From assembly GCA_946477505.1 (NCBI GenBank), contig CAMKYP010000132.1, positions 1 to 8,948 on the forward strand: a stretch of 8,948 nt of DNA, given 5' to 3'. Of the stretch, positions 1 through 5,051 are shown in pieces. The DNA is from an uncultured Dechloromonas sp. (GTDB taxonomy: Bacteria > Pseudomonadota > Gammaproteobacteria > Burkholderiales > Rhodocyclaceae). Every line of letters starts with the position of its first letter. Position 1 is the first letter of the stretch. A program made the translations under genes and the position numbers. Under the pieces are notes generated by a model. The model was not told where the DNA came from. It saw only the letters and a list, made by a program, of their open reading frames with translations, and did not search any database.

Positions 1-860
1 CGCTCGCCGGTCAGAATGCGGACACGGACAAACTGGCCGGGCAACAACTGGCCACCGGCATTGTCGAATTCGGCGCGCAGCTGCTGTGTGCCCAGCGTGG
101 TATCGATGTTGGTGGCGAGGAAGTTGAGCTTGCCGCGCTTTTCGTAGACCTGTCCGTTCGGCATGACCAGTTCGACGCCTTTGATATCCTTTTGCGTCAT
201 GCGCCCGTTAGGGAACTTGGCAAGGTCGCTTTCGCCCAGGCTGAAGCGCACCCAGATCGGATTGGTCTGGTAGATCGAGGTGAGCAGGCTGTCGGCGGTC
301 GAAATCAGATTGCCGTCCGACTTGATGGCGCGGCCGGTCGTACCGGCAACCGGGGCGGTAACGGTGGTCCACGACAGGTTCAATTCGGCCTGGCGCAGCG
401 CGGCCTGGGCCATGGCATTGGCCGAGACGGCATCGTCATAGTCCTTCTGGGCGATGGCCTTGGCTTCGGCCAGGCCTTTCAGGCGGCTGGCTTCGCGTGC
501 TGTCTGCTCGGCCTTGGCCTTGGCTTCGGCCAGGGCGATTTCATAGGGAGCACGGTCGATCTGGAACAGCGGCTGGCCAGCCTTCACGGCATCGCCTTCC
601 TGATACAGGCGCTTGAGCAGGATGCCGCCGACCCGGGCGCGCACCTCGGTTTCGCGGGCGCCTTCGGTCTGCCCCATGATTTCGATGCTGGTCGGCACTT
701 TCTGCGGTTGCATCTCGATGACGGTGACCGGCATCGGCCCCTGTTTCGGCGGTCCGCCCGCCTGCTTGTCACCGGAGCATCCGGCTGCGCCAAGGGCGCC
801 AATCAACGCCGAGATAATGAAAGGCAGCGATTTGCGCTGAAAAATGGCCGTCGGGTTCAC
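1..860 (-). CDS. RND efflux periplasmic adaptor (AcrA/MexA-like lipoprotein), C-terminus cut by window edge
   Basis: Membrane fusion protein that links an inner-membrane RND pump to an outer-membrane channel for drug or solvent export. Translation starts at GTG (860-858) behind an AAGGAG ribosome binding site (873-868) seven bases upstream; 286 codons are visible. Residues 11-28 form a lipoprotein signal ending in GAAGC, so Cys28 is the likely lipidated residue. Residues about 72-102 (VRARVGGILLKRLYQEGD...) are the first lipoyl half. An Ala/Glu/Lys-rich helical hairpin follows, containing two LAEAKA repeats, then the second lipoyl half (LSWTTVTAPVAGTTGR) and the start of the beta-barrel (LRAEFDNAGGQLLPGQFVRV). 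The end of the barrel and the membrane-proximal domain lie beyond the window, where the RND pump gene would be expected. It is divergent from an AcrR-like repressor with an operator between. I am sure of the family; the exact pump type and substrates cannot be told. Confidence 0.93.
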   Translation of the reverse strand, partial: MNPTAIFQRKSLPFIISALIGALGAAGCSGDKQAGGPPKQGPMPVTVIEMQPQKVPTSIEIMGQTEGARETEVRARVGGILLKRLYQEGDAVKAGQPLFQIDRAPYEIALAEAKAKAEQTAREASRLKGLAEAKAIAQKDYDDAVSANAMAQAALRQAELNLSWTTVTAPVAGTTGRAIKSDGNLISTADSLLTSIYQTNPIWVRFSLGESDLAKFPNGRMTQKDIKGVELVMPNGQVYEKRGKLNFLATNIDTTLGTQQLRAEFDNAGGQLLPGQFVRVRILTGE

Positions 861-892
861 GCGGATTCTCCTTGATTATTTTTGCTGCGATG

Positions 893-920
893 ATTATAAA
901 CATTCATGAATGTATGTAAA
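893..920 (-). promoter_or_regulatory. Sigma70-type promoter of the efflux adaptor gene
   Basis: Read on the minus strand there is a -35 TTTACA (920-915), a 16-bp spacer and a perfect -10 TATAAT (898-893). Transcription would start near 886, giving a leader of about 25 nt that holds the AAGGAG site. The spacer is occupied by the AcrR-like palindrome, so repressor binding would exclude RNA polymerase. Prediction from sequence only. Confidence 0.75.
895..918. promoter_or_regulatory. AcrR/TetR-family operator between efflux gene and repressor
   Basis: A perfect 14-bp palindrome ACATTCATGAATGT lies at 900-913. Aligning the surrounding 24 bp with the E. coli AcrR operator, as I remember it, gives 20 of 24 identical positions, and the right half TGAATGTATGTA (907-918) is identical. 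It overlaps the efflux promoter spacer and precedes the repressor gene, so it should control both genes. The match is visual and from memory; binding is inferred. Confidence 0.75.
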
Positions 921-944
921 TAAGTTTGTGTGTAGAATCGCACC

Positions 945-960
945 GTCAGATGTAACTGAC
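945..960. repeat. Short inverted repeat in the repressor 5' region
   Basis: GTCAG (945-949) and CTGAC (956-960) form 5-bp arms around a 6-base loop, just upstream of the repressor ribosome binding site. A possible -10 TAGAAT (933-938) precedes it but has no convincing -35. It could be a weak mRNA hairpin or a second protein site, or chance. Confidence 0.3.
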
Positions 961-986
961 AGTAAAAGGTTCGGCGGAGAAAGATC

Positions 987-1613
987 GTGGTCAGAAAGAC
1001 AAAGGAAGAAGCGGAGCAGACGCGCAAGGAGATCATCCATGCCGCACGCCGGGTATTCCATGAATACGGCGTCAGTCGTTCGACGCTGGAAAAGATAGCC
1101 AAGGCGGCAGGGGTGACGCGTGGCGCGGTGTATTGGCATTTTCAGGATAAGGCGGAGTTGTTCTTCGCGATGCGCGAGGATGTCTTTGCTCCGCTGGTCG
1201 AGCGTACAGACGCCTATTTGCTGTCGGAGCGCTTCGACAATCCGTTGGATGCCATCGAAGCATCGATAACCGAGTTTTTCCGGGTTCTGGAGGATAGTGC
1301 GGTGGTGCGCGAGGTCTTCGAGATCATGATTTCGCGTTGCGAATATGTCGGTGAGTTCAGCTCGGTGGAGGAGGAAGTCGGTCGTCCGGCGCAGGATTTT
1401 CTCGCCAAGATCGAACGGGTTTACCGGCAGGCGGCAGAGAGGGGAATGCTGCGTCCGGGGATCGATCCGCTGGATGCGGCACGCGATACGTGGGCTTTCA
1501 CCAGCGGTTTGCTGCATTTGTTGCTCAGTTGCCAGCGCGGTTCCGATCTTTCCCAGCAAGTTTCGGCCATGATCCGCGTTCATATGGCGATGCGACGAAT
1601 CACGCCCTCCTGA
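987..1613 (+). CDS. TetR-family repressor, AcrR/TtgR-like, divergent from RND efflux genes
   Basis: A 208-residue transcriptional repressor expected to bind the intergenic palindrome and release it on binding hydrophobic drugs. It starts at GTG (987) with GGAGA at 976-980, six bases upstream. The first residues VRKTKEEAEQTRKEI and the helix-turn-helix (about 34-53, LEKIAKAAGVTRGAVYWHF) closely match the AcrR/TtgR/MtrR group, including the recognition helix TRGAVYWHF. The C-terminal part (about 60-208) is the helical ligand and dimer domain, with a leucine-rich segment near 175-182 (SGLLHLLLSC). The length is normal for AcrR-like regulators (about 210). Its divergent position and the operator, nearly identical to that of AcrR, support local regulation of the efflux system. 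The inducing ligand is unknown. It ends 14 bp from the convergent menC stop, with no clear terminator between. Confidence 0.93.
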   Translation: MVRKTKEEAEQTRKEIIHAARRVFHEYGVSRSTLEKIAKAAGVTRGAVYWHFQDKAELFFAMREDVFAPLVERTDAYLLSERFDNPLDAIEASITEFFRVLEDSAVVREVFEIMISRCEYVGEFSSVEEEVGRPAQDFLAKIERVYRQAAERGMLRPGIDPLDAARDTWAFTSGLLHLLLSCQRGSDLSQQVSAMIRVHMAMRRITPS

Positions 1614-1627
1614 CCGCCGCACCGCTC

Positions 1628-2608
1628 CTACTTGCCTGGCCGTGCGAGCGCGAATATTTCGTGCGGCGTGAACCCGAGGCCGGGAAGGGGGGGTAATTGC
1701 AGCCGGCCGTCGATAACGGGATACGGTTTCCCGGTGTCCGAAGCAAACCAGTCGGCGGTCGCCAGCCCATGTACGCTTGCCGGAGCGATGGCGGCCGCTA
1801 CCTGGGCACAGGCCGCGAGACCGCAGGCGCTTTCCAGCCCGTGGGTGATGATCGTTTCGATACCCGCTGCACGAGCACGCAGCGCCAGTTCGACGCTGGC
1901 CAGCAATCCGCCGTGCCGAGCGGGTTTGATGACTAGGCGGCGGACGAACGGGTGGCGAAAAAAGGTATCGTCGACCAGATGTATCGACTCGTCGAGGGCG
2001 ATTGGCCAAGGTGCCACCGACTGCAGGCGACCTAATGCTGTGCAATCAGGATTGGCCAGCGGCTCCTCAAGTCCGTCAATGGGAAGATCAGCGCAGCCTG
2101 ATACGAAAGTCTGCGCATCGGCGAGGCTCCAGGCGCAGTTGGTGTCGAGTCGCCATGAGACTTCTGGGGCGGAGGACGAGGCCAGTTGGCGCAGTCGGGC
2201 GATTTCCTCACGTACCGGGTAGATGCCGACTTTGAGCTTGACGACCGAAAAGCCTTGACCCACCGCCCGCGCGAGCAAGGCCGGCGTGCTGTCCGACAAG
2301 ATGCCGAGATTGCCATTGACCGCCAGATCGGCGACCGGCGCGCTACCGCACAACCATTGACACAGGGGCTGGCCGGCCTGTCTGGCGACGAGATCGAGGA
2401 GGGCGGTTTCTTCGGCGAAGGCATTGGCCGCCGAGTCGGAAATCCCGAACTCGGGAAGCGGGGCCGAATCCCCCCAGCCATGCCGGCCGTCGCTGGTTTG
2501 CAGCCGCAGCAGGCAGCCCTTGCGCTCGGCGATTTTGCCCTTGCTGGTGAGCCAGGGGCGATTCAGGGGGAGCGCGTAAGGCAACCAATCGGCGGCAACG
2601 ATGTTCAC
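1628..2608 (-). CDS. menC: o-Succinylbenzoate synthase (enolase superfamily)
   Basis: Dehydrates SHCHC to o-succinylbenzoate in menaquinone biosynthesis. I place the start at GTG (2608-2606), giving 326 residues, close to the roughly 320 of E. coli MenC. The reading frame stays open upstream, but those codons lie wholly within menB in another frame. The GTG overlaps the menB stop as GTGA, a usual coupling arrangement. Enolase-superfamily residues are all visible: Lys124/Lys126 in VVKLKVG, Asp155 in WRLDTNCAW, Glu181/182 in GLEEP, Asp206 in IALDESI and Lys228 in LVIKPARHGG. The N-terminal capping domain (about 1-95) includes WLTSKGKIAERKG and GWGDSAPLPEFG. Members of this superfamily can be N-succinylamino acid racemases or dipeptide epimerases, but the fusion-tight pairing with menB favours MenC. 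The rest of the men pathway is not in the window. Confidence 0.88.
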   Translation of the reverse strand: MNIVAADWLPYALPLNRPWLTSKGKIAERKGCLLRLQTSDGRHGWGDSAPLPEFGISDSAANAFAEETALLDLVARQAGQPLCQWLCGSAPVADLAVNGNLGILSDSTPALLARAVGQGFSVVKLKVGIYPVREEIARLRQLASSSAPEVSWRLDTNCAWSLADAQTFVSGCADLPIDGLEEPLANPDCTALGRLQSVAPWPIALDESIHLVDDTFFRHPFVRRLVIKPARHGGLLASVELALRARAAGIETIITHGLESACGLAACAQVAAAIAPASVHGLATADWFASDTGKPYPVIDGRLQLPPLPGLGFTPHEIFALARPGK

Positions 2609-3429
2609 GGGCGTTTGCGATATTTCCCGAAGTCGGGTGGGCGGCGTTCGAGCCAGGCATTGCGGCCCTCCTGGCCTTCGTCGGTCATGTAGAACAGGCC
2701 AGTGGCGTTGCCGGCCAGTTCCTGGATGCCGGCCAAGCCGTCGGTGTCGGCATTGAAACCGGCCTTGATCATGCGCAGTGCCATCGGCGACAGTTTCAGC
2801 ATGTCGCGACACCAGTTCACCGTTTCTTCTTCCAGCTTGTCGACCGGTACGACCGCATTGACCAACCCCCAGTCGAGTGCCGTAGCGGCATCGTACTGGC
2901 GGCAGAGCAGCCAGATTTCCTTGGCGCGTTTCATGCCGATGGTGCGTGCCATGAGTCCGGCGCCCAAGCCGGCATCGAAGCTGCCGACGCGCGGTCCGGT
3001 TTGCCCGAAGCGGGCATTGTCGGCTGCAATGGAGAGGTCGCAGACCAGATGCAAGACATGGCCGCCACCGATGGCAAAGCCTGCAACCATCGCAATGACG
3101 GGTTTGGGCAGACGACGAATCTGCATCTGCAGGTCGAGTACGTTGAGGTGAGGGGTTCCGCCTTCGTCGATGTAACCTTCATCGCCCCGCACTTTCTGGT
3201 CGCCGCCTGAACAGAACGCTTCGTTTCCGGTACCGGTCAGGATAATGGCGCCGATGGCGTTATCGTGGTGGGCTCGATGGAAGGCATCGATCAACTGCGT
3301 GACGGTTTCCGGGCGAAAGGCGTTGCGTCGCTCGGGCCGGTTGATGGATATCTTGGCGATACCCTCGGCAGTTTCGTAAAGAATGTCGGAGTAAGTGTGG
3401 GTGCTTTGCCAGCGGATGCGTGTTGTCAT
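2605..3429 (-). CDS. menB: 1,4-Dihydroxy-2-naphthoyl-CoA synthase
   Basis: Crotonase-fold enzyme that cyclises o-succinylbenzoyl-CoA to DHNA-CoA, the ring-closing step of menaquinone synthesis. The 274-residue product aligns through its length with E. coli MenB (285): FCSGGDQKVRGD (72-83), HLNVLD (94-99), oxyanion-hole IGGGHVLH (120-127), FGQTGP (141-146; the Gly of QTG marks bicarbonate-dependent type I MenB), GSFD (149-152, catalytic Ser150/Asp152), EIWLLCRQYDA and LAGNATGLFYMT near the C-terminus. The related BadI (2-ketocyclohexanecarboxyl-CoA hydrolase) lacks the SGGDQKVRGD and HLNVLD wording, so MenB is preferred. The ATG at 3429 keeps the conserved Trp7 region, but there is no evident Shine-Dalgarno. 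Upstream lies a TATACT -10. Its TGA overlaps the menC GTG. One variation is GSFDAGLGAGLMAR where E. coli has GSFDGGWGASYMAR. Confidence 0.94.
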   Translation of the reverse strand: MTTRIRWQSTHTYSDILYETAEGIAKISINRPERRNAFRPETVTQLIDAFHRAHHDNAIGAIILTGTGNEAFCSGGDQKVRGDEGYIDEGGTPHLNVLDLQMQIRRLPKPVIAMVAGFAIGGGHVLHLVCDLSIAADNARFGQTGPRVGSFDAGLGAGLMARTIGMKRAKEIWLLCRQYDAATALDWGLVNAVVPVDKLEEETVNWCRDMLKLSPMALRMIKAGFNADTDGLAGIQELAGNATGLFYMTDEGQEGRNAWLERRPPDFGKYRKRP

Positions 3430-3431
3430 GA

Positions 3432-3463
3432 TTCGGCTGTTGGTTGCAATGAGCCGAAGTATA
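3432..3463 (-). promoter_or_regulatory. Putative menBC promoter -10 and overlapping inverted repeat
   Basis: On the minus strand a good -10 TATACT (3463-3458) lies about 29 bases before the menB ATG; no convincing -35 stands 16-18 bp upstream. A perfect 7-bp inverted repeat, TTCGGCT (3458-3452 on the minus strand) and AGCCGAA (3438-3432), spans from the -10 edge to just before the ATG with a 13-base centre. It could be an operator, or a hairpin near the start codon if transcription begins further upstream. A second repeat, CGGCA/TGCCG (3468-3472 and 3479-3483), lies just upstream. Confidence 0.4.
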
Positions 3464-3560
3464 GCGTCGGCAGGCAGTTGCCGATTTGATGTGCCGCGTG
3501 GGTATTTGTGCGGGAGAGCGTGCCTGCCGAAGGCGTGGCATGCTTTCCCGTTGGCTGCGC

Positions 3561-4043
3561 TTAGCGGAAGAAGCGGCTCAGCAAACCCGAAATGAAGCCG
3601 GAGCGCGCTTCTGGCTTGGAGGCCGCGATGTCATGGTGTGCTGCTTCGGAGCCGACCATTTGCTTCACCGAGTCGGCGTAGTCGCGGTCTTCGTTGGCAA
3701 TATGGTTCAGCAGCCACTTGGCTAGCATGGAGTGCAGTTCGTCGACGATATCTTCGCCCTTGGCGGCGCGCATCGTGAATTCTGTGACCCGCTTGATGAA
3801 CAGTTCATGGACTTTCTTGTGCGGCTTGATGAACTTGTAGCCGGCCTCTTCCATCATCGACTCTTCGAAACCGAAGTGGGACTGCGTGTAGTCGATCAAT
3901 TGTTCGATGACGTCGGTGACCATCGCCTTGTCACCCTTCATCTTGGCAATTTCGAGGTCATTGATGTAGTCGACGATACGCCGATGCTGGGAATCGATGA
4001 CGTCGATTCCCGTGTCCAGCTTGCTTTCCCAAATGATAGGCAT
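3561..4043 (-). CDS. Bacteriohemerythrin (di-iron O2-binding protein)
   Basis: A soluble four-helix-bundle protein that reversibly binds O2 (possibly NO) at a non-haem di-iron site, for oxygen storage, delivery or sensing. All seven canonical ligands can be placed: His20 (DSQHRRIVDYIN), His56 and Glu60 (HFGFEE), His75 and His79 (HKKVHELF), His114 and Asp119 (HIANEDRDY). The domain occupies residues 1-125 with the typical N-terminal arm IWESKLDTGIDVID. Residues 126-160 form a tail outside the domain, ending SGFISGLLSRFFR, which could be an amphipathic membrane-binding or partner-docking helix. The ATG at 4043 has GGGAGA six bases upstream. The gene appears to be its own unit, 131 bp before menB on the same strand. 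An FNR-type box lies about 160 bp upstream. No rho-independent terminator is visible after it. Confidence 0.94.
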   Translation of the reverse strand: MPIIWESKLDTGIDVIDSQHRRIVDYINDLEIAKMKGDKAMVTDVIEQLIDYTQSHFGFEESMMEEAGYKFIKPHKKVHELFIKRVTEFTMRAAKGEDIVDELHSMLAKWLLNHIANEDRDYADSVKQMVGSEAAHHDIAASKPEARSGFISGLLSRFFR

Positions 4044-4381
4044 GTCCGTTCTCCCGTAGTCGCGATTCTGATGCCCTTGGTGCCTTGCGAAGGGCTGTTT
4101 TCAGGTGAGCCAACAGTGAAGCGACGGCCAAGCGAGCGATGCTTTGAGGCGATGTTGGCTAAATTGAGGCGACACTTTCTGCTATTTCCGGGGGGGTATT
4201 ATTGACTTGGATCAATTGGTGGCGAGTTCGCCGATGTATGTGAAGGGGTATATGCCTTTGAAATGTTTGGGGATTTGCTTGTGCGACCGGAGTGTCCGCA
4301 TCGTGGTAGCAGGGCACGCCTGTACGTTGCGGCGCTGCTCGTGTGAGAATGCATCTTCACCGTTTTGATTGGAACGCTACC
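4044..4381. other. 338-bp divergent intergenic region between hemerythrin and PilZ genes
   Basis: No credible gene is seen. The stretch holds the ribosome binding site of the hemerythrin gene (4055-4050), a direct repeat TTGAGGCGA at 4144-4152 and 4164-4172 (20-bp period), a run of seven G (4190-4196) and an FNR/ANR-type box (4202-4215). Two TAT-containing candidate -10 elements facing the PilZ gene (near 4237 and 4249) are weak. It presumably carries both divergent promoters. Confidence 0.6.
4202..4215. promoter_or_regulatory. FNR/ANR/DNR-type binding site
   Basis: TTGACTTGGATCAA matches the FNR-family consensus TTGAT-N4-ATCAA at nine of ten defined positions. Such sites bind CRP/FNR-family oxygen- or NO-responsive activators. 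From -41.5 spacing, a start would fall near 4250 for the PilZ gene or near 4167 for the hemerythrin gene; neither side has a clear -10, so the controlled gene cannot be decided from sequence. A hemerythrin target would make physiological sense. Confidence 0.55.
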
Positions 4382-4729
4382 GTGAAAGAACGTCGCCGCT
4401 CTCCCCGTGTTCGCCTACAGGGAGAAATTCACCTCAGTCTGGGGGGGCAGCACCTTCAGTTGCCTGCCTCCGATATTTCGGTGTCCGGCGTAGGAGTGCT
4501 GATCGAGGAGCGCGTTCTGGGGGCCAAGCCCAGCGGGGAGGTGGGGGTATGCCGCATCGAGTCGACGGATTTGGGCGGCGTCATCGAGGCGTATGTCAGC
4601 GTAATGCGGATACGCCGCGTCGGGAGTCTTCGATTGGTGGGCTTGCGTTTTGAGTCGATCAGCGATGAGGAGCTCGAATTGATCAGCGAATACAAGCGGA
4701 AGTGCCGGCTTGAACCAGCAACTTCCTGA
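4382..4729 (+). CDS. Single-domain PilZ protein (probable c-di-GMP receptor)
   Basis: A small cytoplasmic protein made of little more than a PilZ domain. Both c-di-GMP-binding motifs are present: the arginine-rich RxxxR element within KERRRSPRVRLQG at the very N-terminus, and DxSxxG as DISVSGVGVLI about 40 residues on. The remaining beta-strands (GEVGVCRI, AYVSVMRIRRVG, RLVGLRFESI) and a final acidic/basic helix (SDEELELISEYKRKCRL) complete the fold. I chose the GTG at 4382, with GGAA seven bases upstream and a product of 115 residues. In-frame GTG (4343) and ATG (4349) would add 13 or 11 residues but have no ribosome binding site. Such stand-alone PilZ proteins usually affect motility, pili or exopolysaccharide through a protein partner, which is not identifiable here. 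The gene is convergent with ilvN, with only 8 bp between stops. Confidence 0.85.
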   Translation: MKERRRSPRVRLQGEIHLSLGGQHLQLPASDISVSGVGVLIEERVLGAKPSGEVGVCRIESTDLGGVIEAYVSVMRIRRVGSLRLVGLRFESISDEELELISEYKRKCRLEPATS

Positions 4730-4737
4730 CTCTTTTC

Positions 4738-5049
4738 TCAGCCCCGGAAAAAATTCTCCAGGTTCTGGAAGACGGCATGGTCGGCGTTGTGGCGCCGAAT
4801 TCCGATGGCGTCCTCGAGTTTGTCCACCTGTTTCATCATTTGCGGCAGGCGTTGGTCTTCATTGACCAATAGCCAAATCCGGCTGCGGCTGCCGTCGTCC
4901 AGCGGCAGGCAGAGAATGCCTTCCACGTTGTAAGCCCGGCGGGAGAACAGGCCGACGACATGGGACATGACGCCTGGGTGGTTGTTAACGTCGATTTCCA
5001 GCACGGCACGGGACAGCGCATTTTGTTCGTGGCGGTTGATGGCATTCAT
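4738..5049 (-). CDS. ilvN: Acetolactate synthase regulatory (small) subunit, AHAS I type
   Basis: Regulatory subunit that activates IlvB and confers feedback inhibition by valine. The 103-residue protein is a single ACT domain, with length and sequence near E. coli IlvN (96) and clearly shorter than the roughly 160-residue IlvH of the usual proteobacterial isozyme. The segment NHPGVMSHVVGLFSRRAYN (23-41), which contributes to the valine-binding interface in IlvN/IlvH, is followed by VEGILCLPLDD, and IWLLVNEDQRL and QVDKLEDAIGIRR are also conserved. The ATG at 5049 is two bases after the ilvB TGA, with GGAG a few bases upstream inside the ilvB end, so translation is probably coupled. The same frame is open far upstream within ilvB, but that is antisense-free shadow coding and not part of this gene. 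Confidence 0.93.
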   Translation of the reverse strand: MNAINRHEQNALSRAVLEIDVNNHPGVMSHVVGLFSRRAYNVEGILCLPLDDGSRSRIWLLVNEDQRLPQMMKQVDKLEDAIGIRRHNADHAVFQNLENFFRG

Positions 5050-5051
5050 GT

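Noticed and set aside
192..875. 227-codon plus-strand open frame over the efflux adaptor
   Set aside because: Antisense to a lipoprotein adaptor with clear family motifs; the translation is Gly-rich with no recognisable domain.
894..2045. Long minus-strand open frame (383 codons) across the TetR gene and the end of menC
   Set aside because: It runs antisense to the well-supported repressor and out of frame with menC; the protein is Arg/His-rich low-quality sequence typical of GC-rich shadow frames.
2609..2812. In-frame upstream extension of menC to an ATG at 2812
   Set aside because: The extra 68 codons lie inside menB and resemble no MenC N-terminus; the GTG overlapping the menB stop gives the family length.
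3501..3545. Imperfect hairpin after the hemerythrin gene as terminator
   Set aside because: Short interrupted stem and no T-rich tract on the minus strand.
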